A stretch of 64,000 nt of DNA, taken from Cryptomeria japonica. Its lineage: Eukaryota > Streptophyta > Pinopsida > Cupressales > Cupressaceae. A program made the position numbers and the translations under genes. Below, one piece after another: positions 35,630-45,970 of this stretch. Numbering within the stretch: the stretch's first letter is position 1; the number at the start of each line of letters is the position of its first letter. The stretch lies in assembly GCF_030272615.1 (NCBI RefSeq), contig NC_081414.1, forward strand, positions 916,059,648 through 916,123,647, read 5' to 3'. The notes under the pieces are model-generated. The model saw only the letters and a program-made list of their open reading frames with translations, was not told the DNA's origin and did not search any database.

Positions 35630-37345
35630 GAGTGTGTGCTTAAATGATTGTAAGGGCTCTAAGAGTCTTTGTTTGGCTAATGTTGGCATGTGAGCTCTTA
35701 AGGGTGCCAGGTAGAGCACTTAATAGGATAAGTATTTTTGGGGTTAATGTAGGTTGTTTGATGTTTTTTTGAAGTTTTTAAGGTCATATGAGTCATTTTA
35801 AAGTTACCAAGTTTGGGTTTGAGCAAAGTTTCTCACCTATGCAACAAAGTGCAAAAGTTGCAAAAGTTGCTCATAGCAACTTTGGAACATTTTCATACAA
35901 TAATGGCTACTTGGTTGACACATTCGGTTATGAGTGTATGTAACAAATTCAAGGCTAGTATAAGGCTCAGAAAGACCAATGACAATCAGTTGTTGAAGAC
36001 CCAAATGCAAATAAACAAGTTTTGGTTTCCCATTTGGTGTGTTCTTTTGAGTTTTTGTTTTTCTTTGCAAGTTTGTATGACCTGTATGGATTGACACGTC
36101 CAAGATAGGGTCATAGATTGTTAGAATGGTCTATTACCTTCATTTTTTTTTGATTTGGAGTCTTGAAGTGTTGTAGTTTGTGAATAAACTTCATTTTGTT
36201 GCAGGTGGGTCCAAGAGCCCTAAAAACTAGGGTTTTGAGAGAAAAATGGCTCCAACCTAACGTTCCACGGTGGATAACCACTCTAAAAATTTGTAGAATG
36301 TTAGGTTGCAATGTATTTTATGTTTTTTTTTGGTTTTGAGATAGGGGAAGCAATGCAAATAAACAAGTTTTATTTTCCCATTTGGTGTGTTCTTCCGAGT
36401 TTTTGTTGTTCTTTGCAAGTTTGTACGACCTGTACGGGTTGACACGTCCAAGAAAGGGTCATGGATTGTTATACTAGTGTCTTACCTTCATTTTTTTTTT
36501 AATTCTTGAAGTGTTGTATTTTATGAATAAACTTCATTTTGTTGCAGGCAGGTCCAAGATCCCTAAAAACTAGGGTTTTGAGAGAAAAATGACTCCAACC
36601 TAACGTTCCACGGTGGATACCCACTATGAAAATTTGTAGAATGTTAGGTTGCAATGTATTTTATGTTTTCCTTTTTTTTTGAGATAGGGGAAGCCAAATC
36701 AAATATTTGCCACCCTACCCTAAGCTTGGCACGTTGAGTTGGCAAGCACTAGGAATCATGGATAACAGGCCCTAATTGGGTGAATCTGGTGGGTGGAGGT
36801 GAAGTATGATTGGATTGGAATACCATGTAGAGGTAAAAACATTCAATCAACATCAGTTCACAAAGGCAATCAGATCAGTGAAGGAGTTTTGACCAATCCC
36901 TACTTTCTAGGCCTAGGAAGGGGCAATTAGGCCTAATTAGACCAGTAAGGGTTAGATATGTTATTGACAAAACCCACCTCTAGTTTTGAAATATTGTATG
37001 TAAACCCAAAAAGGGTGTCTGGAATGTAAAATATTTCATAGGGTTGTTAAGAACTTTTAACCGGTAAATGCAGAATACTCTACTGACAGGGCTACTAGAA
37101 TTAGGTCTCCTATTAGGCCTAAAAGTGCATTTTGTTTGGAAAACACCAAAATGGTAAAGGTCAAAGCTCTTGAGGAAGGTTTAGGGTTGGGAAACCTTTC
37201 AAAATAATCCATCCTTGTGTGTGTAGTGTTGGGAATGAAGATTCTGTGGTAGAGGGTTTGAACTCTTCGGTTGACTGTGAAAGGGAGTGGGAAAACTAGG
37301 TCTCCAAAGAAAGAAAATGGAACTCACAAAACAATAAGTGCTTAT
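35630..37345. other. Insertion within gag of element A, with a 348-bp tandem duplication
   Basis: The gag reading stops on the high-coordinate side near 37,350-37,450 and resumes at 35,628, so about 1.7 kb is foreign. It contains no known protein. Two copies of a 348-bp unit lie at 36,004-36,352 and 36,353-36,700; both read GCAAATAAACAAGTTTT, TTCCACGGTGGATA and CCTAAAAACTAGGGTTTTGA. I could not find convincing ends or a target duplication for the insertion. Confidence 0.55.
36004..36700. repeat. 348-bp direct tandem duplication
   Basis: ATGCAAATAAACAAG starts at 36,006 and again at 36,354. Copies stay alignable to the shared GAGATAGGGGAAGC at about 36,350 and 36,695, with scattered substitutions. 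Confidence 0.85.
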
Positions 37346-37346
37346 C

Positions 37347-38767
37347 CTAGCCTAAGGACCTTGGGAAGGTCAGAGAGGGTAATTCTACTAGACCCTTGGA
37401 GGGTGTGAGGTGTAGAATTATTGGATGGTTCTTGTGTAGCTTGGAGGAGATACCTAGACAAGGTAGCACAAATAGGTGAGAATCAATCCACTCTACATCA
37501 ACAAGCTTAGACAGATCAACTTGTTTTATAGGAGGAAGTTTGATAACATTTATTTGCAACTACTGAGACATAATGCTATGTAAAGATTCATTCAAAGGAG
37601 TAAATTGTCTTTCTCTGTTGAAAATTTTAGAAATAGAAGGCACACCTGTTGTAGCATTCACATTGTTGTTGTTGATTGTGTCATTGAAATTGATGAAGCT
37701 TTTTGTTGGTTTGAACTTCTCAAATGGTTTTTGAAAACTCTCCCCCTTATCACTCGGAGCCATAGGCGTGGATTGCTCCATTTGACTCACAACCAATTGA
37801 TAATTATGGAGTGTTGGATACAACTATGGAAAGGAATTAAACTTAGACAAAAGAAGCTTTTCCCTAATATCTTTTTGCAAATTAGAAATAAAAATTCTTT
37901 GAATATCATTATGTGGTATAGGAAAAGAAATTTGAGCACACAAATTCTTATATCTACCAATGCAATCAGTCACTTTTTCTTTAACACCTTGTTTACAATG
38001 CATTAAATCAGTCAAAGTGATTTTAGGAACAATGTTTGTTTTGAAATTGTTGGATAAAGAATTTGCTAGTTGTTGAAAAGAAATGATAGAATAAGAAGGA
38101 AAAGAGAAATACCATTGTAAATCCTTATCTCTTAGTGTTTTTGTAAACAATTTTGCAAGCAATCTTTGATCATAAGCAAAATCGGTACACAAGGTTTGAA
38201 ACATTTTGACATGCGTAAGAGGATCACCTTTTCTATTATAGAGTTCTAATCGAGGGACCTCAACTTATTTAGGTGGCATGGCTTTAACAATATCAACATA
38301 AAGTGGGCTCGCAACATCAAATGTGGGCACACTAAGCTTGGATTGAATCATAGAAGCAATTTGTTGTTGTAAGGAAGACACGATTTGAGCAAGATTGTTA
38401 ATTGTCACTTCGGTAGAAGAATTGATGTTAGACATAGTTGATTGAGAAGGTGGTGTGATGTTATTGAAATAAGGCATGGATTGAGAATAAGGTGGTGGGA
38501 CATTATGATAGTAGGCATAGGTGATGATTGGGTAGGAAAAGGGACACTTAAAGGAGGAACAAAGTTGTTGAAGGAATTGCCCCCTTGTGTCACATTGATT
38601 GGTTGAGGAATAATAGGAATACTTATGGAAGACATAGGTAAAGATGGAGGATTAAATGAAGAAGAGGGATTGCCCCCATGACCAATGGTTGTAGGAATGA
38701 TATTTTGAGTTGATGTAGCCATGATGTTGCAGGTAAATGTAGGAATAATAGTCATAAGAGTAGTCAA
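37347..38767 (-). pseudogene. Gag of element A, frameshifted
   Basis: Gypsy-type capsid protein. After a Pro/Ser/Thr-rich N-terminus (from 38,767) the frame shifts near 38,440. It continues in one frame through 38,477-37,347 with stops: MPPK, then KLFTKTLRDKDLQWYFSFP, ISFQQLANSLSNNFKTN, CIGRYKNLCAQISFP and NLQKDIREKLL, the usual W-hydrophobic / S-F-x-x-L-x-x-x-F / R-Y / L-x-x-x-I order of retrotransposon gag. The part near 37,500 (NVIKLPPIKQVD) precedes the zinc-knuckle region that resumes at 35,628 beyond the insertion. Confidence 0.8.
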
Positions 38768-40334
38768 AGCAATGGAAGGATTGACTTGTGTTGAAGGTTG
38801 TCAATAACCTAGGGTTTCAGCACAACTCTTGATAGGCATGACATTAAAATCAACAATATGTGCAATGCCATGCAATATATCAATTCCATTCTTATCACTT
38901 TGAATCATGTGTTTAAGGCCTTCAATTAATGGAAGAGCTTCACTATTAGGGTATTCTTGGGACATCCATTATTTAAAGTTATCAAATTGATTTTTCAATG
39001 TGGAAAGTTGATTTATAGAGACTCTAGTTAAAGCTTCTTCTTCATCATGGGATTCATCAATGGGGTGAATAGACAAATGATTAGGATGGAAAGAATTAGC
39101 ATGATCCTCATTATAGAAGTCACCCAAATTAGGCCCCATCTCCTTACTAATTAAACCTTGGGAGGCCTTAATTCTAATGCTTCATCTAACAGGGATAGTA
39201 TAGGTAGGACAAATAGTGGTAAAACTCATGCACTAGACGAAAATTTGAATTTTGAAGTATAGGAACAAAGCTTACAAAATTGAGTAATGCAAAATTAAAG
39301 AATATAATAATTACACAATTTGAACTTTGTTAGAGGAAGAGGATGACACAATTTCCAAAAATGAAAGGAAATTTGAATCTTAAAATTAGGGCCAAGGGAA
39401 TACCACTTAATTTTAAAATCAGAATCTTTAAAATTAGGGCATATTATAATTAACTTTTTAATTCTAAAAATTTTCTTGAAAATTTGAAATGTTGAATTTT
39501 GGAGGTATTTTCGATTCTAGAGGGATCAAAAATCGACAAAATTGGCCAATTTTCTGGATTTAGGCTATTAAAAATAGTCATAACAGTCTCCCGAAATTTC
39601 GAGAAAAAAGTCAAGGACCGTGGCAGGAATGCACATGGTCCGATCAACTTTTTTCAAAATTTTCATGGATAAATATTACGATGATTTCAAAGCTAACCCC
39701 CAAAAATTGGCGAATTTTACGATTTCTAGATGGGCGAAGTTAATGTTCAAATGTAAAAATAGGACCCTATTAGGGTTTTGAAGAAAAAGAGGAATTGAAT
39801 TGCAAATTTGAAAAATGTCAAACCTAATGGATAGGGACACCTTGAAATATGTTTAGAAATCTGAATTGGAATAAAATTGATTAAAATTTGCACAAAATCC
39901 AATTAAATTTGAAAATTAGGGTTTCATAACCTAACCCCTTAATTTTGAAATTTGAATTTTGGGAAAAAGGAGAGAAATTAAAAATTTGAATTGTAGGAAT
40001 GAAAACAAGTCTGAGAACAATCACAAATCTAAAAATTAAATGGAAATCCAATTTTTGCACAAGTTCAAGATGATTTTTAAAAATTAGGGTTTTAACAAGT
40101 AACCACTTAATCTTGTAAATTTGATTTGCAAATTGAACAAGACAATGAGGAAATTGAGTTTGACAAACAAAAAAAAAATCAAATCTAAGGTAACCACAAG
40201 CAATTTTTACAAATCACAAGTTCAATTTTAATTTTAAAAACTAGGGTTTTTAATGATTTAACCACTAAGTTTGTAGAAAATTTAAACTTGTAAATAAAAA
40301 ATATGCAATTTTGTTGAAAGGAAAGCATGCAAGA
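38768..40334 (-). mobile_element. Leader of element A between 5' LTR and gag
   Basis: Minus-strand leader of about 1.57 kb, AT-rich, with repeated AAAATTAGGGTTTT-type words (39,770; 39,910; 40,080; 40,240). It contains a stem-loop at 39,592-39,665 (GGACCGTGG...CACATGGTCC within AAATTT/AAATTT flanks). A tRNA primer site next to 40,334 could not be identified. No convincing ORF. Confidence 0.5.
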
Positions 40335-40809
40335 CGTTAGGTTCACCAAAATGTAATGGTGGGTGAAAAATGCGTGAATGAGAGATCAAGAGGAAAACTA
40401 CCCTTTCCCTCCAAAGAGAGATGAGAGTTTCACTGCGGATTTCCCTTCAAGCACTTTTCATGCATTACATTGGAAGAGGGGGGGGGGACACATTAGATTC
40501 AAACTCCAAAGAAGAAGATACAATTCTGAATGAAATGAGAATAATAATCCAATCCCCTCTTCTACTTGGAATGGAAAGGAATTGATTGAATTATGTATAA
40601 AGACTAAGTGCAAAAGTGACAAACAACTAATTATAACTTGAGATCAAAGCATGGGATGAAGTGGTGCACCTGGATCTAGCAGTAGTATGTCGAGACGAAG
40701 TAGTCCTACAAATTTGAGGAAAATTTGCCTAGACCGTGGCAGGAATGTACACGATCCTCCGAAAAATCCGCGAAACAAAAAGGGTTTTTCCACCTCTGCA
40801 AATGAAGTT
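40335..40809 (-). mobile_element. 5' LTR of element A, U5-side piece
   Basis: Matches 31,941-32,408 of the 3' LTR, including the stretch with CTACCCTTTCCCTCCAA and the CCGTGGCAGGAATGTACACG stem-loop. It stops at GCAAATGAAGT, where the 3' LTR continues with CCAAATTCG; here the solo LTR S intervenes. Confidence 0.85.
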
Positions 40810-41427
40810 TGTTACCCCATATTTGACATAACCAAAATTTGAACTTCATATTGGTCCCAATGTTGAATGAAGGCCCAAATATGTGTCTATGTGTAATGAG
40901 CGAGCATGTGATCCAATGTTGTTGTCAGTCAAAATGTGGAAAATGGATAAATTTTGAAAATTATAAAGAATTGATGAAAATTGCTTTATGAACATGTCCT
41001 AAGCATCATTTTATGTCATATGACCAATTTTTGCCTGAACCTAGTTCACAATTTGCCATATTTTAAACTTTCAAATTTTGATGTCCCTCGCTCAAAAATA
41101 ATTAAAATCCCTCATCCTAGGTATCTTCATGAGGAATAAATGATGGTAGTTTCTCATTTCCCTACCATCAACATGTGTTTAAAATTTCAGATCCTAACTC
41201 CTTACCATTTAAAAGTTATGGCCGTTTTTCCTAAATTTGGGTATTAAATTTTAATGGGAAGTATTTAAATTATTTTTCAAAAATAATTTAATATTTAAAT
41301 TGGTTTCAATATTGTGATCATTTCGGGGAAAAAATTATTTTAAAATACCATTATTTGCATTTCCCCTTTCTCCCACTTTGTGGTCAACGACTCCTAAAAG
41401 TCAAAATCATAACCTTTGAGAGATTAA

Positions 41428-41608
41428 GGTTAGGAATGCTTCGTTTTCGAGCATTCCTAACCCAAATTTATAACCTAAAAAATAAAAGGTTAGGATTTCT
41501 CCAATATGGAGCATCTCTAACCTTCCTTTCTAACCTTGTGTGGGCCCACTTTATGAGTTACATAAAAAGGTTAGAAATGCTCTATTTTGGAGCATTCATA
41601 ACCTTTTT
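41428..41608. repeat. Three consecutive stem-loops with related stems
   Basis: Stem 1: GGTTAGGAATGCT (41,428) with AGCATTCCTAACC (41,450), a perfect 13-bp stem. Stem 2: 41,488-41,503 with 41,507-41,522, 13 of 16 paired. Stem 3: AAAAAGGTTAGAAATGCTC (41,564) with GAGCATTCATAACCTTTTT (41,590), 17 of 19 paired. All three share GGTTAGRAATGCTC-like arms. Confidence 0.85.
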
Positions 41609-42695
41609 CACAAGACAATGAAAATTTGATGGAGGTGGCTTAGGTTCGGGCTCCACTCAAGTTGTTTTAATCATGAGGATTGAGGAGTGTAGCGTCGTAA
41701 ATTATACGCACTCGCTAGGGTGGTACAATTTCGCACCTAGTTTAGCACCCGCCTTAGTGCATTTTGCATTCTGCATTGCATTTCTCCTTAAGCACTTAAT
41801 TAATCAAATTAATTAGGTCTAAGGCCCTATTTCATCATTTTCTACATCATAAAGTTGGGCCCTTTCACTAAAGTGTGCCCTTCGCATTTTATTCTTCCAA
41901 TACACCACTTAATCAAAAACCCTAATTAAGTCCTATTTCGAACTTGGGGGGGTTGGTTTTGGGGTCTAAACATCTCGAAATCACCTGTAACTTCGGGATT
42001 CTCTCTAAAATCATCATATCCGACGGCCCTGAAAATTTGGTGAAAAGTTGTCGGGACCATGGCGCCCGTGCAACATGGTCCTGGACATTTTTCCCGAAAT
42101 TTTGGGAGCACGATCCAATCATAAAATAAAGCTTAACCCCAAGAAATTGGCGGGATATTCAATCTCTAGGTCGGCCAAAATATGAATTTACGACCTAGGG
42201 TTTCGTACATAAGAGCTCTCTTTTCTCATTTGAAGGGATCGGATTTTTGTTTTCAGGAACTTCATATGCAGCGAAAGAGCAGATCTTTGAGGACTTCAAC
42301 AACATTCAACATCATTTTATCAAGCATCTATCCAATTCATTCATCCACTTAGGGCTTGGAAGACATTGAAGAACAATAGGAGATTACCGACTGAAGATTG
42401 GCTTGTACTCCTCCCTTGAGGGTTGGGTATGATTTCGTATTGTTTTCATGTCTTTGCATAAGCTTTGATACATCATTTATTCATGCTTTAGATCACATTG
42501 CATCTTGATTTAGAGCATTTACATTATCATTTACAAGCAATTAGGGTTTACTTTCTAGGTTGCTCTAGTTTGCTTTCTTGCATTTTGGACCTTGCACACA
42601 CACTAGGTCTGCACACACAATACATTTTACAAAACAACTTGGCTATTCGTGGAGGTGGAAATCACCGAAGCGGGGGTTTGACTAAGGCAAAACCC

Positions 42696-42702
42696 TATAT
42701 AG
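42696..42702 (+). promoter_or_regulatory. TATA box, left arm of palindrome P
   Basis: AAACCCTATATAGCCGCC on the plus strand, about 1,008 bp from the arm start; the mirror copy on the minus strand is at 43,822-43,828. The two promoters would transcribe toward each other across the palindrome centre. Confidence 0.5.
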
Positions 42703-42824
42703 CCGCCCCTCCCCCTTTTTAGATATTATTGCAGGTTTCGGGATTCAGACGACGTCGTGGGACACAGATCCGGAGAGAGAAGGCTGAGGCAGAACCCTGT
42801 GTGAAATTGCAGCTCAGAAGACCG

Positions 42825-42918
42825 GGACAGGGGCGCTGGGCACCCTGGTCCTGCCAGGACAGGGGCGTTGGGCGCCCTGGTCCCTGGGACAGAGGCGCTA
42901 GGCGCCCTGGTCCTCCGG
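42825..42918. repeat. GC-rich imperfect palindromic units (left arm)
   Basis: Three units of the form GGACAGGGGCGCTGGGCRCC followed by CTGGTCC, about 30-37 bp apart, with a fourth related unit near 42,992 (GGACAGTGGCGCCCGCGCCC). Mirror copies lie in the right arm at 43,606-43,699. Each unit can fold on itself. Confidence 0.75.
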
Positions 42919-44959
42919 ACAGACAGCTTTCCGACGACTTTCCGACAGTGTTTCAGGGTGCAAAACAGTGGTTTCCGGTGCAGTTTTTAGGACAGTGGCG
43001 CCCGCGCCCCCGTCCCGAACATTTTCAGTCCGATTTCGACTCCAGGTACATATCTGCATTCTTATTTTATCCTTACACTTACAGCTGTTCATTGTTTAAT
43101 CTCAATTCTGCAATCTTGTTATTAGTTCATACTTGCATTTTGAGATTAGGGTTTGAACTTGCATTACTTGATCTTACAATTTCAACAAGGGAATAGAAAT
43201 CCTAATAGATATCCCGTGGCTCTCTCTTTCACCAAAAGAAGTAGCCAATTGTGCGATATCTCTAGGCTCTTTCAATTGGCTACTTCTTTTGGTGAAAGAG
43301 AGAGCCACGGGATATCTATTAGGATTTCTATTCCCTTGTTGAAATTGTAAGATCAAGTAATGCAAGTTCAAACCCTAATCTCAAAATGCAAGTATGAACT
43401 AATAACAAGATTGCAGAATTGAGATTAAATAATGAACAGCTGTAAGTGTAAGGATAAAATAAGAATGCAGATATGTACCCGGAGTCGAAATCGGACTGAA
43501 AATGTTCGGGACGGGGGCGCGGGCGCCACTGTCCTGAAAACTGCACCGGAAACCACTGTTCTGCACCCTGAAACACTGTCAGAAAGTCGTCGGAAAGCTG
43601 TCTGTCCGGAGGACCAAGGCGCCCAGCGCCTCTGTCCTAGGGACCAGGGTGCCCAGCGCCCCTGTCCTGGCAGGACCAGGATGCCCAGCACCCCTGTCCC
43701 GGTCTTCTGAGCTGCAATTTCACACAGGGTTCTGCCTCAGCCTTCTCTCTCCGGATCTGTGTCCCACGGCGTCGTCCGAATCCCGAAACCTGCAATAATA
43801 TCTGAAAAGGGGGAGGGGCGGCTATATAGGGTTTTGCCTTAGTCAAACCCCCGCTTCGGTGATTTCCACCTCCACGAATAGCCAAGTTGTTTTGTAAAAT
43901 GTATTGTGTGTGCAGACCTAGTGTGTGTGCAAGGTCCAAAATGCAAGAAAGCAAACTAGAGCAACCTAGAAAGTAAACCCTAATTGCTTGTAAATGATAA
44001 TGTAAATGCTCTAAATCAAGATGCAATGTGATCTAAAGCATGAATAAATGATGTATCAAAGCTTATGCAAAGACATGAAAACAATACGAAATCATACCCA
44101 ACCCTCAAGGGAGGAGTACAAGCCAATCTTCAGTCGGTAATCTCCTATTGTTCTTCAATGTCTTCCAAGCCCTAAGTGGATGAATGAATTGGATAGATGC
44201 TTGATAAAATGATGTTGAATGTTGTTGAAGTCCTCAAAGATCTGCTCTTTCGCTGCATATGAAGTTCCTGAAAACAAAAATCCGATCCCTTCAAATGAGA
44301 AAAGAGAGCTCTTATGTACGAAACCCTAGGTCGTAAATTCGTATTTTGGCTGACCTAGAGATTGAATATCCCACCAATTTCTTGGGGTTAAGCTTTATTT
44401 TATGATTGGATCGTGCTCCCAAAATTTCGGGAAAAATGTCCGGGACCATGTTGCACGGGCGCCATGGTCCCGACAACTTTTCACCAAATTTTCAGGGTCG
44501 TCGGATATGATGATTTTAGAGAGAATCCCGAAGTTACAGGTGATTTCGAGATGTTTAGACCCCGAAACCAACCCCCCCAAGTTCGAAATAGGACTTAATT
44601 AGGGTTTTTGATTAAGTGGTGTATTGGAAGAATAAAATGCGAAGGGCACGCTTTAGTGAAAGGGCCCAACTTTATGATGTAGAAAATGATGAAATAGGGC
44701 CTTAGACCTAATTAATTTGATTAATTAAGTGCTTAAGGAGAAATGCAATGCAGAATGCAAAATGCACTAAGGCGGGTGCTAAACTAGGTGCGAAATTGTA
44801 CCACCCTAGCGAGTGCGTATAATTTACGACGCTACAAGGAGAAAACTAGCTCGAGATTGAATTGGATTGAGGTAATGCTTCAGATGTGCCTCTTCAAGGT
44901 CACTAAAAACTTTCAAAACTGTCGATCAGCAAATCTAGTTGAATGTGCTATTCGAATCC

Positions 44960-45970
44960 CTCCTGAATTGATGCTTTTCTCAGTTATTTACAAGCAGGAG
45001 ATGTTGAGAATGCTTATGTACTGTTTGCAGCCATACTCCAATGGAATATTATTTCATGGAATATTATGATAGCATGGAACAGAAAAATGGATGTTTTGAA
45101 ATGAATGTAGAAAATTTGAGGCAAATACAATTAGCGGGTGTAAATCCGTGTTCCACAACCTTAACCTGCACCCTCTCTACTCGCACACCAATATGGAAGA
45201 TTTAGACCCAATCATGAGTCTTCATCAAATCATAATGGAAAGGTGACTTTAATTATATATTCTACTTGGAAAGGCTTTGGTAATTATTGATGCAAAATGT
45301 GAAGCACCGAGCCAAGCGCATATTGTTCAACAAAATGGATTTCTTGAAAATGCTATAGAAACTATCAAGTAAACACAATTGGTAGGTGTAAGGCCGAATT
45401 CCACAACCTTTGCAAGCATCCTTTCAATCTATGACAAAATGGGAGTTTTAGATCAGGGTATGGACATTCATCAAAGCATAAAGGATAGAGGAATTTGGTC
45501 AAATGTTGTAGTTGCAACTACTCTGGTAGACATGAATGCAGACCATGGAAGCATAGACAATGCACATGGAATGTTTGAGAGAATGCTCAAAGGTGGTGAA
45601 ATCTCATGACGCATGACACAAAGATTGCAGGAAATACACATGCTCAACTTTTGAGGAGAATTAAAAAAAAACTTTCAAGCAAATTCAATTCGCAAATGCA
45701 AAGCTAATTCCCCATTGTGCCAAAACAAATGCTTTGCAAACAGGGTATATACATTCATCAAATGATAATGGATAGTTGCAAATTCAAACTATGGAAATTG
45801 TGTACTTGCATGCAAATTGTGAAAGTATAGATATAACACATGAACCATTAGATAACATGCCTCGATGTGTGTCATCTCATATAATGGTGATTATAGAAGA
45901 GCACTACTACGCTAGCCTTTGCTTGGAATTTAGTGTCATTATGCTCATTTCTTTCACTCTCTTGGGTTGC
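44960..45970 (+). pseudogene. PPR (pentatricopeptide repeat) protein fragment inside LTR S
   Basis: PPR proteins bind organelle RNA; the family is very large in land plants. Translation in shifting plus frames gives successive PPR pieces: YLQAGDVENAYVLFAAILQW and NIISWNIMIAWNRK (about 44,985-45,095), then a degenerate repeat. Next comes the clearest block at 45,379-45,609: VGVRPNSTTFASILSIYDKM, GMDIHQSIKDRG and LVDMNADHGSIDNAHGMFER. A further repeat (MEIVYLHANCESIDITHEPL) follows near 45,790-45,870. Numerous stops and frameshifts show it is dead. It lies between palindrome P and the TATA box of LTR S, in the same direction as S. Confidence 0.85.

Larger units (their letters stand above)
41688..44836. 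mobile_element. Palindrome P: two LTRs joined U5-to-U5, with target duplication
   Basis: The arms 41,688-43,251 and 43,273-44,836 (1,564 bp each) are reverse complements without length difference, so position x pairs with 86,524 minus x throughout. They flank a 21-nt non-palindromic spacer. The outer ends are TGTAGCGTCGTAAATT and its complement ending GCTACA, flanked on both sides by AGGAG (41,683-41,687 and 44,837-44,841). Each arm has an outward-oriented LTR layout: TG start, TATA box CTATATAGCC (42,696-42,702; mirror 43,822-43,828) and about 550 bp after it. The start resembles that of LTR A (TGTAGTGTCATAAAATT). TG/CA ends with a 5-bp duplication point to retroviral-type integration using two U3 ends. 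No internal coding region exists; frames in the arms are not genes. Confidence 0.85.

Noticed and set aside
42498-44026. Mirror-image ORFs of 72 to 155 codons in the palindrome arms
   Set aside because: They exist because the arms are complementary; they cross LTR promoter and GC-rich hairpin sequence and show no protein family signal.
41688-44836. Interpretation of the palindrome as a DNA transposon with giant terminal inverted repeats
   Set aside because: TG...CA ends, a 5-bp target duplication, a TATA box in each arm and a start resembling LTR A fit LTR integration better; no transposase or known inverted-repeat motif is present.
41688-44836. Interpretation of the palindrome as a read or assembly artefact
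   Set aside because: An artefact would copy one arm exactly and would not be bounded by a target duplication. The arms differ at about 21 of about 700 compared positions and the flanks differ beyond AGGAG. Long reads would still be decisive.
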